Source: Deltaproteobacteria bacterium
GTDB lineage: Bacteria > JADJOY01
Length of the DNA: 64,000 bases
Assembly (NCBI GenBank): GCA_016713535.1
Contig: JADJOY010000021.1
Coordinates: forward strand, 124,001-188,000
Direction: 5' to 3'
In this document: positions 9,138 through 20,337 of the stretch, one piece after another
Numbering within the stretch: position 1 is the stretch's first letter
Layout: the number at the start of each line of letters is the position of its first letter
Position numbers and translations under genes: made by a program
The notes under the pieces: generated by a model
Told to the model about the DNA's origin: nothing
What the model saw: the letters and a program-made list of their open reading frames with translations, nothing else
Databases searched by the model: none

Positions 9138-9867
9138 CGGCGGGACGCCCGCGGCGGATCACGGAGAGACTCTCCGGCCCGCAGTTGAAGAGCAGATCGA
9201 CGACCGAGAGGAACGGGACGAACGGGCCGAATCGCTGGGGATACGTGGGATGGCGATAGTCCTGATAGACCACGCCGACGCCCGAGCGTTCGAGGATGTC
9301 TTCCTGGATGTAGTCGCGTCCCGCGGCCCCTTCCAGGAACTGCTGCCCACCGAGCTCTCGCACCACGAAGGCGATCCGCTCGGTACGCCGGTCGGCCGCG
9401 AACCCGCGGGCGCGGAATGCGCGCTCGAGCCCGATGTCGCTCGAGCGCACGACCGTGGAGGTGATCCCGAGCGCCGCCATCAGATAATCGGTCAGGTGCA
9501 GTGTCAGGTCCCCGAGCCGGGTCCATGGTCGCCGGTAGGTGTCGTCGAAGAACGAGGCATGCTCGGCGAAGTGAGGGGTGTGGCGATAGCAGTGGCGGAG
9601 CGCTTCCCAGTGCTGATGGCGCCATGGGTACCCCGCCGCGATCGGCGCGTCCAGGATCGTCGGAGGGCTGAGCTCGCTACCATGGCGGTGAGCGATGGGC
9701 ACGGAGAGCCAGGCTAGCCCTCGAGGTGTCTTGATGCGGTTGCGCTGGCGCCAGGATCGCCGGTCGAACGGTAGATCGTCGTAGAGGACGAACACATCGG
9801 CGCGGTCGGCCTGATCGAAGAAGCCGAGCCAGGGCAGATAGCCGGGTTGAAGCGCGCCCACGAGCAC
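9130..9867 (-). CDS. WbqC-family protein
   Basis: The family signature (ALQPGYLPWLGFFDQ) begins three residues after a GTG at 9867, which has an excellent Shine-Dalgarno (AAGGAGG, 9877-9883) eight bases upstream. I therefore prefer this start (245 aa) over a longer frame reaching 9978. Other conserved blocks are YDDLPFDRRSWRQRNRIKT and YPWRHQHWEALRHCY. WbqC proteins are found in O-antigen and surface-polysaccharide clusters; their chemistry is not firmly established. First gene of the minus-strand operon with the radical-SAM and deacetylase-like genes. Confidence 0.9.
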   Translation of the reverse strand: MLVGALQPGYLPWLGFFDQADRADVFVLYDDLPFDRRSWRQRNRIKTPRGLAWLSVPIAHRHGSELSPPTILDAPIAAGYPWRHQHWEALRHCYRHTPHFAEHASFFDDTYRRPWTRLGDLTLHLTDYLMAALGITSTVVRSSDIGLERAFRARGFAADRRTERIAFVVRELGGQQFLEGAAGRDYIQEDILERSGVGVVYQDYRHPTYPQRFGPFVPFLSVVDLLFNCGPESLSVIRRGRPAGG

Positions 9868-9997
9868 CGACCGATCCTCCTTCGAGCCGTGATCCGCCGC
9901 CGGACCGGCTCGTGACCCGCGGCCGCGCCGCACTGGACGAGCCCCCGGAAACGCGGGAGAGACGGGAGATCTTACCACCGGGCGTCGAGAGCCGCCC

Positions 9998-10027
9998 TTG
10001 ACGTGTCCGCGCGGAGGTCGCTAACTT
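9998..10027 (+). promoter_or_regulatory. Predicted sigma-70-type promoter of metK
   Basis: TTGACG (9998-10003), an 18-base spacer and TAACTT (10022-10027) precede the metK ATG at 10086, leaving a leader of about 50 bases. I looked for SAM-sensing riboswitch signatures in the leader and recognise none. Confidence 0.5.
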
Positions 10028-10085
10028 TGGCTTTTTTCACTGCGCGCCGTAGCCGGCGCATTCCAGCGAGAGAAGGAAAACACGC

Positions 10086-12672
<2,587 letters not shown>

Positions 12673-12730
12673 TCCCGACGTCGTGCGCTGCGAGCCGTCT
12701 GCTTTCGGCTTGCCCCGTCGAGTCCAGAGC

Positions 12731-12822
12731 GCCGCCGGTCCACTCGGGCCGGCGGCCGGGTGAGCCCCGATGCAGTACCGCACTACTCACGAATCCCGCG
12801 CGCGGTGGACCGATTCGGTCCA
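12731..12822 (+). terminator. Hairpins after ahcY, possible terminator
   Basis: GCCGCCGG (12731-12738) pairs with CCGGCGGC (12749-12756) and could end the ahcY transcript, although no T-tract follows. A second, palindromic sequence TGGACCGATTCGGTCCA lies at 12806-12822, about 70 bases before yebC, and could be a protein-binding site. Confidence 0.35.
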
Positions 12823-12892
12823 GCCGCGCTGCGCGTTCGGCGTGTGCCCGCCGCTAGCTGTCGTGCGCGAGCGCGCCTGAAGGAGGCTGTCC

Positions 12893-13653
12893 GTGTCCGG
12901 TCACTCCAGGTGGGCGACGATCCGCCGCAAGAAGGCTTCGATCGACGCCAAGCGCGGCAAGACCTTCACCAAGATCATCAAGGAGATCACGGTCGCGGCC
13001 CGCATCGGCGGTGGCGATGCCGGTGGGAACCCGCGATTGCGTCTCGCGCTCGCCGGCGCACGCGCCGTGAACATGCCGCAGGACACGATCACCCGCGCCA
13101 TCAAGAAGGGTACCGGTGAGCTCGAGGGGTCGCCTACGACCAGGACTGACACGAGGGATACGGGGCGGGCGGAACGGCCTGCATGGTCGACGTCGTCACC
13201 GACAATGGCGCGCGCACGGTGGCCGAGGGCGGCAACATGTGCACGAAGGCGGGCGGCAACCTCGGCGAGAGCGGCTCGGTTGGCTGGATGTTCGATCGGC
13301 GTGGACAGGTTCTGGTGGACGGATCGCTCGACGAGGACCGAGTCACCGAGATCGCGCTCGAGGCAGGCGCCGAGGACGTGCGGCGCAACGGCGAGGGTGG
13401 CGAGTGGCAGGTGGTGACCGGGCCAACCGACCTCGACGCCGTTCGTCAGGCGTTCGAGACGGCGGGGATCACGCCCTCCACCGCGGAGCTGACACGCATC
13501 CCCAAGGACACCATCAAGGTCAATGGCGCGCAGGCGTCCCAGGTGCTCCGGCTCTTCGAGACGCTCGAGGATCACGACGACGTGCAGAAGGTCCACGCCA
13601 ACTTCGAGATCTCGGACGAGGAGATGGAGCGGCTCGCTGCCGAGGCCGGCTGA
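12893..13653 (+). CDS. yebC: YebC/PmpR-family protein (frame disrupted near 13120-13165)
   Basis: YebC/TACO1 proteins bind ribosomes or DNA and help translate difficult proline motifs or regulate transcription. The GTG at 12893 has a strong AAGGAGG eight bases upstream and starts the invariant [13 protein letters not shown]. The N-terminal domain continues through [19 protein letters not shown]. Between about 13120 and 13165 the frame is lost: one base is missing around GAGGGG and a further small change leaves a TGA before the expected GYG-GG-TAC segment. From MVDVVTDN (13183) the second and third domains read cleanly to 13653. The product would be about 253 aa, normal for the family. Immediately upstream of ruvC, a very common arrangement. 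Confidence 0.92.
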
Positions 13654-13722
13654 TCTCCGCCGGGCTCCGGCGCGGGGACGGAACTTCTCCGCGCGCCCCC
13701 CAAGCGCGCTACGATCGGTGCC

Positions 13723-14256
13723 GTGACCGAACGCGCGGCTGGTGGCGGAGTACGGGTGCTCGGGATCGATCCCGGCACGCGCGTGGTCGGCTTCGGCGTG
13801 GTCGACCTGCGGGGCGGCGCGATCTGCCACGTCGTTCACGGCACCGTCCGTGCCCCCCGCGACGAGCCGCTGCCGGCCCGCCTCGCAACGATCCGCGCGG
13901 GCCTCGAGCAGGTTCTGCGCTCGCAGGCGCCGGCGGTGGTGGTTCTCGAGGGCCTCTTCTATGCCCGCAACGTGAAGAGCGTGCTCACGCTTGCGCATGC
14001 CCGCGGCGTCGCGCTCGAGGTCGCAGCCAGCTTCGAGTTGCCCGTGATGGAGTATTCACCGATGGAGCTCAAGCGCAGCCTGGTCGGGTACGGCCGCGCG
14101 ACGAAGCTTCAGGTTGCGCGCATGGTGCAACGCCTGCTCGGACTCGCCGATGAGCCGAGCCCGGACGCGGGTGACGCGTTGGCCCTCGCCATCTGTCACC
14201 TGCACGCGGATCGGCTGCGTTCACTGCGTGGCGCCGCCATGCGGAGGTCGCGATGA
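13723..14256 (+). CDS. ruvC: Holliday junction endonuclease RuvC
   Basis: 177 aa from the GTG at 13723. Cleaves four-way DNA junctions symmetrically at the end of homologous recombination. The acidic catalytic residues are visible in their conserved settings: GIDPGT (first Asp), VVLEGLFY (Glu) and the C-terminal PDAGDALALAICH (Asp pair and His). The stop overlaps the ruvA start by four bases (ATGA), indicating translational coupling. Confidence 0.97.
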   Translation: MTERAAGGGVRVLGIDPGTRVVGFGVVDLRGGAICHVVHGTVRAPRDEPLPARLATIRAGLEQVLRSQAPAVVVLEGLFYARNVKSVLTLAHARGVALEVAASFELPVMEYSPMELKRSLVGYGRATKLQVARMVQRLLGLADEPSPDAGDALALAICHLHADRLRSLRGAAMRRSR

Positions 14257-14864
14257 TCGCGCGGCTCGTCGGAGTGCTTCTCGAGCGTGCCGTCGATCAC
14301 GTGGTGATCGATGTCGGCGGGGTGGGGTTCCGGGTCTTCGTGTCCGGCGTTACAGGGGGGGCGCTGCCAGCGATCGGGGAAGTCGCGACCGTCTTGATCC
14401 ACACCCAGGTCAGGGAGGATGCGATCACGCTCTACGGCTTCGCTTCCGCGGTCGAGCGCGAGCTCTTCCGGACGCTACTCAAGCTCTCCGGGATCGGCCC
14501 CAAGAACGCCATGCAGATTCTTTCGGGAATGCCACTCGGCGAGCTCGTCCAGGCGATCGCCGCGGGTGACGTCGACCGCTTGGTTCGCCTCCCGGGGGTT
14601 GGACGCAAGACAGCCGAGCGCATAACGGTCGAGCTTCGGGACCGCATCGGGGTGCTGACATCCGAGCTCGGGGACGGCGCCGCCTCGACGCGCGTCGCGG
14701 GAGGCGGGCGCCTCGCCGGCGAGACCGTGGACGCGCTCGTGCGGCTTGGCTTGCCGCGCCCCCGCGCCGACCGGGCGGTTCGGGACGTGGCGGCGCGGCT
14801 CCCTGCATCGGCACCGCTCGAGGATTGGATTCGTGAGGCATTACGAGGGGTTGCGGGTTCTTGA
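14253..14864 (+). CDS. ruvA: Holliday junction branch-migration protein RuvA
   Basis: 203 aa, usual size. Forms the tetramer that binds Holliday junctions and loads RuvB. The N-terminal OB-fold begins MIARLVGVLLERAVDHVVIDV; two helix-hairpin-helix motifs follow (LSGIGPKNAMQIL and LPGVGRKTAERITVEL), and the C-terminal three-helix RuvB-binding domain is present (VDALVRLGL). ruvB, which commonly follows, is absent here. Confidence 0.97.
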   Translation: MIARLVGVLLERAVDHVVIDVGGVGFRVFVSGVTGGALPAIGEVATVLIHTQVREDAITLYGFASAVERELFRTLLKLSGIGPKNAMQILSGMPLGELVQAIAAGDVDRLVRLPGVGRKTAERITVELRDRIGVLTSELGDGAASTRVAGGGRLAGETVDALVRLGLPRPRADRAVRDVAARLPASAPLEDWIREALRGVAGS

Positions 14865-14893
14865 GGATGCAAAGCCGGTGCTGTGCGACGTGA

Positions 14894-14922
14894 TTGAACT
14901 TTGTCTGGGGGAGCAATACACT
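14894..14922 (+). promoter_or_regulatory. Predicted sigma-70-type promoter before the 33-aa ORF
   Basis: TTGAAC (14894-14899), a 17-base spacer and TACACT (14917-14922) lie 26 bases before the ATG of a short membrane ORF. The hexamers stand out against the GC-rich surroundings. Confidence 0.5.
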
Positions 14923-14948
14923 CGCGACGAATCGCGAACGTCGAGCGT

Positions 14949-15050
14949 ATGTCCTGGTGGTCGATACTCACGTGGTACCTGGCGTTCGACGCCGTGTGCT
15001 TCGTCCTCGTCATGGCTCTTTTCTGGTACGAGAGCCGCGATTGGAAGTGA
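14949..15050 (+). CDS. Putative 33-aa single-pass membrane miniprotein
   Basis: The ATG at 14949 opens a 33-codon frame ending TGA at 15050. The peptide begins MSWWSILTWYLAF, carries one continuous hydrophobic helix of about 20 residues with a central FVLVMALFWY, and ends with charged residues (ESRDWK), so an N-out or N-in single-pass topology is possible. It is rich in Trp, Phe and Tyr, unlike random GC-rich frames. A promoter-like sequence sits directly upstream, but the ribosome site is weak (only CGAGCG). Size and shape recall respiratory-complex miniproteins such as CydX or CcoQ, though no such complex is encoded nearby. No family is recognised. Confidence 0.5.
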   Translation: MSWWSILTWYLAFDAVCFVLVMALFWYESRDWK

Positions 15051-15211
15051 GCTTCACCGGGTCGGATCGCGACGCGCCGCTAGAACCCTGGACGACCGGC
15101 TCGAGTCGTCCCGTGTTACCCCGCCCCCGCGCTCCACACGCTCTCGAGGTCTTCAAAGCGGGATTGCCCGCGCGGAAACATTCGGACCATGATTGGTGCG
15201 CCGCGTTATGA

Positions 15212-16366
<1,155 letters not shown>

Positions 16367-16767
16367 CGTCCGCGGCGAAGCCGCGCTGATACCCCGGCTG
16401 AATCTACCCCTCGACCGCTCACGCGCGGTCGATCGGCCTCTCCTTCGCCAGCGACGGCGCTCGGCACGTTCCCAGTCGGGAACGCCGCGCGAGACGCGAC
16501 CTCAGGATCGGGGCGAGGGCACCGCCGTCGCCGCGTTCTCGAGCTTCCGAAGGCCCCGCCCCAAAAAAAATCAATGATTTCGGCGTCCGTTTGTGGTGCC
16601 GTGCCTGAAATTCGGTAGTTTCGGGTGACGGTTTTCGTTGCTTGGGGCAGGAAACACCGCTACAATATCCGTGCCGGCAGGGAGAACTCACTACCCACCG
16701 GCATCTTCGAGGACCGAGCAAGCGTCATCGATCACGTCGTGCCGATGACGGCGGTGGAGTCAGCAGC
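16367..16767 (+). promoter_or_regulatory. mreB 3' region and promoter of the QueC-like gene
   Basis: After mreB come short GC hairpins, including CGCGGC-GAA-GCCGCG just past the stop and CGTTCCC-AGTC-GGGAACG near 16468-16485, then an A-run around 16563. A well-formed promoter follows: TTGCTT (16638-16643), a 17-base spacer and TACAAT (16661-16666), about 100 bases before the GTG of the next gene. I see no gene in this stretch. Confidence 0.55.
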
Positions 16768-18275
16768 GTGGAAGGACTGGTCGGCATTCAGAGGATCGTG
16801 GTCCACGAGCCGAAGATCTCGGCGAATCGAATCCGCACTGCTTTCGCGATCATCCGGCGTGGGTGCAAGACCGAGACCGTCACCTACGACATCCGCTACC
16901 AAGAGGATGTCTTCGCCCTCGACTCGGAGGTGGACAGCGCGCTCGCGCGCATGGTCGCGCTCCAGCCGCTCGTCAACTTGGGGCTGTTCGCCGGGCGACT
17001 CGAGACCGAGTTTCCGCTCGATCCCCTCGACGTGGTGTTCCTGAACGAGCTGTTGCGGGCCATCAGCAAGGAAATCCTCATCAACCGCATCCACGACCCC
17101 GACCGTTCGGTGGTGGATGAACGCGAGCGCCCACCGTTCCGGAAGCGAAAGAGCTACACGGACCTCGTGCTCGCGGCTCCGAACCAGCCGCCGGCGCGGA
17201 TCGGGAGCAGGGCCACGCCCGACTCGGTGGGCGTGCTCCTCAACGCCGCACCCGAGGCGGTCTTGAACGCCGCGGTGTTTCGGGACATCGGCGCACCGGT
17301 GATCGGGCTGGTGGTCTCGACCGGCGCTGCGGATCAGCGAGTCGGTGACGACGTAGCCGCGCGGCTGGGGGCCGGCGGGCTCGCGGTCACGCAGGTGTCG
17401 TCCAACCTCGAGTCGGTGCTGGCCTCGCTCGCCGATCAGGTGCGTGCCATCCAGCACGGACCCGTGTCCAAGAAGGGCCGCGCACGTTTCGCCTGCTACG
17501 TCCGTGGCCCCTCCGGGTTCGCGCTGCTGCCTGTCCTGCGCGCGCGGAATCGGCTTGCTGGCGTTGCCGGACCGCTATCCCGGTCACCTCCCGGAGCCGT
17601 TCCACGGCGTCTCGCATTACGGCGGTCGCTACGAGCACACCCGCTACTTCCACGACCTCTTGACGCGCTATCTCCTCGAGCGCGGACCCACCGTCGACGT
17701 GTTCAGCCCACTCGCCCCGCTCGGCGAGATGGGCGTGCTCAGGGTGTTGGCCCAGGGCTTCCCCGGATCGCTTCCGCTGTGGATGCCGTGCCCGAACCCG
17801 AAGGTCACCACCCGCAAGGTCTCGCCGTGTGGCGACTGTGAGTCGTGCCGCCGCGCCGCGGCGCAGCTCATCAGCGTCGACTCCGATCCGGCCCGCGTCG
17901 GGCTCGGCCCCGATGCGCTCAAGTCGCTGTTCCGCGAGGGCCTCACCTCGAAGGAGAACGATCCCGAGACCGTCGAGGAGGTGCGTGTGCGCCTTGCGCG
18001 GCTGGGCTGGAACGTGCGCAACGGCGATGCCGGCGCGGAGCCGCCGGTGAGCTTCCGACGCGAGGTCGAGCGCCTGCGCTTCGACAACCGCATGACCTTC
18101 ATCGACCACGATCCCCAAGCGCCATCGCGCGCGCTTCTACCGTCGCCTCCTCGACTTCATTCCCGGTGCCCTGGTGTGGACCGGAGACGCGTGGACCGAC
18201 TTCGATCTGCTCTCCTCGAAGGAGATGCTGCGCGAGAAAGTACTGTTCGCGCCGTCGCTCGCGAGCGCCGCGTAG
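16768..18275 (+). CDS. QueC/ExsB-like PP-loop superfamily protein with degenerate PP-loop (two frameshifts)
   Basis: Start is the GTG at 16768 (VEGLVGIQRIVVHEP). About 500 residues are encoded if two shifts are repaired: one in the GC repeat near 17536-17548 and one at the C/A run near 18112-18118; the last piece ends DFDLLSSKEMLREK at 18275. The C-terminal third carries a QueC-type zinc site, with a Cys in LWMPCPNPK and CGDCESC, placed after a VFSPLAPLGEMGVLR helix. Residues about 150-185 align in shape with the nucleotide-binding strand, but where QueC has SGGxDS this protein has NAAPEA, so ATP pyrophosphatase chemistry looks lost. The first ~140 residues are an added domain I do not recognise. 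It is probably a transcription unit of its own, starting from the promoter at 16638. Confidence 0.6.
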
Positions 18276-18304
18276 GCAGCATGTAACGGCTGGTCCAGCG
18301 ACGG

Positions 18305-18333
18305 TTGACGTCCCTCGGACCATTCTGTATCTA
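18305..18333 (+). promoter_or_regulatory. Predicted promoter of the tRNA-Gln/tRNA-Glu unit
   Basis: TTGACG (18305-18310), 17-base spacer, TATCTA (18328-18333), ending 22 bases before tRNA-Gln; strong and correctly placed for a stable-RNA gene. Confidence 0.6.
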
Positions 18334-18355
18334 AAGCCGGCTCGCGCGATTTCCT

Positions 18356-18426
18356 TGGGGGATCGTCTAGCGGCAGGACGCTGGGTTCTGGCCCCAGTAA
18401 CCGAGGTTCGAATCCTCGTCCCCCAG
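18356..18426 (+). tRNA. tRNA-Gln (anticodon CTG)
   Basis: Cloverleaf: acceptor TGGGGGA / TCCCCCA, anticodon stem CTGGG / CCCAG with loop TTCTGGC (anticodon CTG), T-arm GAGG-TTCGAAT-CCTC. The starting T-A pair is typical of bacterial tRNA-Gln. CCA is not genome-encoded (CCGG follows the discriminator). Confidence 0.95.
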
Positions 18427-18536
18427 CCGGATGCAGTACCCGCATCGACGCAATTCGAAGTCGGACGAAGCACGAACAAAGCACGCTGAGGTGGTCGCAG
18501 GTTCGCGGAAGTGAACGACAAGCACGGATTGAAAAG

Positions 18537-18611
18537 GGTCCCATCGTCTAGCGGTCAGGATGTCGGCCTCTCACGCCGGAGACACGGGTTCGAGTCCCGT
18601 TGGGATCACCA
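18537..18611 (+). tRNA. tRNA-Glu (anticodon CTC)
   Basis: Acceptor GGTCCCA / TGGGATC, D-arm with GCGGTCAGGA, anticodon loop CTCTCAC (anticodon CTC), T-arm CGGGTTCGAGTCCCG and an encoded CCA end. Located 110 bases after tRNA-Gln and probably on the same transcript. Confidence 0.95.
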
Positions 18612-18641
18612 CTGAACCAAGATCGAGTGGCTGCCTTCTTC

Positions 18642-20259
18642 GTGGAAGACCCCACCCCTCGGTCGCGAAACCCGCGACTGGCCACTCGAAGCCGGCCTGA
18701 ATCAGGCCGGCGATTAGCCCCGCCAGGGCGACGACTCGGCGTCGCCGCCCTCGCGGGGTTACTCGTTTTTGCGCACCTCGGCGGGCTCGGGCTCGGCGCG
18801 GCTCGCGCTCGCGTGGATGCACAGACGTTCCATCCGGTCTACGACGGCCAGGGCTGGATCGGTACCTCGTCGACGGCGACGCTGCCTCCCGGCGTCGTCG
18901 GCTTCGGACTTTTCTTCAACTACGCGATGGATCCCATCCAGTCGCAGGTGGGCGCGGATCCGCAGGCAGCGACCACGAGCTCGGTCACCACCGACCTCGT
19001 GACCGTCGATTTGCTCGGCGCGATCGGGATCTTGCCGGGCTGGGACTTCGGTATCGACCTGCCGCTTTCGTCGATCCGCAACGTCGCATTCGCCAAGGAC
19101 CTCGATCAGTTCACGTTCGGAATCGGTGACGTCCGGCTCGGTACCAAGGTCACGCTGGTCGACCGAGCGGCGGAGGGCACGCGGGGCTCGCCTTGCGCGG
19201 CGAGGTCACGATCCCGAGCGGCGACACCCAGAACTTCCTCGGCGAGGAAGGCGTGACCTTCACGCTGGCGGTGCTCGGCGACGCCAATCTCGGCCCGCTC
19301 GAGGCGGCGCTCGACCTCGGCTACCTGTTCCGCGACGAGTCCGAGGGGCTCGGCGACGCAGGGACCTTGCGCGCCGCGCTCGCGTGGCCGATCGCGTCGC
19401 TGGCGCTGACGCCGGTCGTCGAGCTGCGCGGCTCGTCCACGGTCGACGGCTTTTTCTCCGAGGAGCAGTCGAGCCCGTTCGAGGCCTTGGTCGGCACCCG
19501 CTGGGTCGTCGGCGAGTCTTGGTTCGACGAGCTCGGCCTCGCCAATCGCGGCCTGGCCCTCACGACGGGCGTTGGATTCGGCCTGAACGCTGGCATCGGT
19601 AGCCCGGAGGTGCGCGCGGTGGTCGGCATCTCGCCGGTGATCGCTCGCGGCCCCGCGCCGAGGCCGCAGCCGCCGACCACCGAGGCGGTGGTGCAGCCCG
19701 ACGTGGAGGTGCAGGCGGAACCCGAGGACGATCGCGACCACGACGGGGTTGCCGACGAGGACGACGTCTGCCCGGGACTCCCCGAGACCATGAACGGCTA
19801 CCTCGACGACGACGGGTGCCCGGACGAGGCGCCAGGCGGAGCGTCGCCCCGCGCGTCCTCGTCGCGGCCCGCTCCCGCGCCGATCGCGCCGGCAGCGTCG
19901 GCGGCACCCCACGCGGACTCGTTCCCGCCGATCCACTTCGACTCGTCGAGCGGCGCGCTGGACGCCGAGGGGCGGTCCACGATCGAGCGTCTGAGCCGAG
20001 CGCTGAAGAGCGAGCGGGGCCTGTCGGTGCGGCTCACCGGACATTCCGGACTCGTCGGGCGCCGCCGCCACCAACCAGCGGCTATCGCGCGAGCGTGCCG
20101 AGTGGGAGTGCGCGGGCGCTGCTCGCGCGCAGCGGCGTCGACGCGCGCCGGGTCGTGGCGGTGGGCCGCGGCGACGAGGAGCCGGTGGCGAGCAACAGCG
20201 ATCCCGCCGGACGCGCCCGTAACCGTCGCGTCGAGATCGAGCTGGTCCGGCCGGAGTAG
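18642..20259 (+). CDS. OmpA-family outer-membrane protein with TSP3-type linker (frameshifts near 19186, 20055, 20100)
   Basis: A signal-peptide-like segment (GVAALAGLLVFAHLGGLGLGAARA) leads into a beta-barrel-like domain of about 250 residues, a calcium-binding thrombospondin-3-like linker (DDRDHDGVADEDDVCPG, GYLDDDGCPDE), a Ser/Pro/Ala spacer and a C-terminal OmpA/MotB peptidoglycan-binding domain (IHFDSSSGALD, LTGHS, NRRVEIELV). Three small shifts must be repaired to join these pieces: near 19186, near 20055 (LTGHSD-SSG) and near 20100. The start is uncertain: the frame has only GTGs at 18627 and 18642 before the signal peptide, giving an unusually long leader, and terminator-like hairpins overlap it. 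The product should link the outer membrane to peptidoglycan, as in myxobacterial-type OmpA proteins. Confidence 0.75.
18691..18764 (+). terminator. Tandem hairpins and T-rich run after tRNA-Glu
   Basis: A perfect stem GCCGGCCTG / CAGGCCGGC (18691-18711) is followed by a long hairpin of 16 paired bases interrupted by single mismatches (18718-18758: CCCCGC, AGGGCG and CGAC pair with GTCG, CGCCCT and GCGGGG), then TTACTCGTTTTT. This looks like the terminator of the tRNA unit, yet it overlaps the apparent signal-peptide codons of the next gene. Confidence 0.5.
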
Positions 20260-20337
20260 CGGGTCGGCCGGGTTGCGGCACGCCTCGGGTCGGTGCGAGC
20301 GTAAACCCGCCCGACGCATCGAACGCACGGTCGCCCC

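Noticed and set aside
9998-10085. SAM riboswitch in the metK leader
   Set aside because: The leader is only about 50 bases, and I recognise none of the SAM-I, SAM-II or SAM/SAH core sequences.
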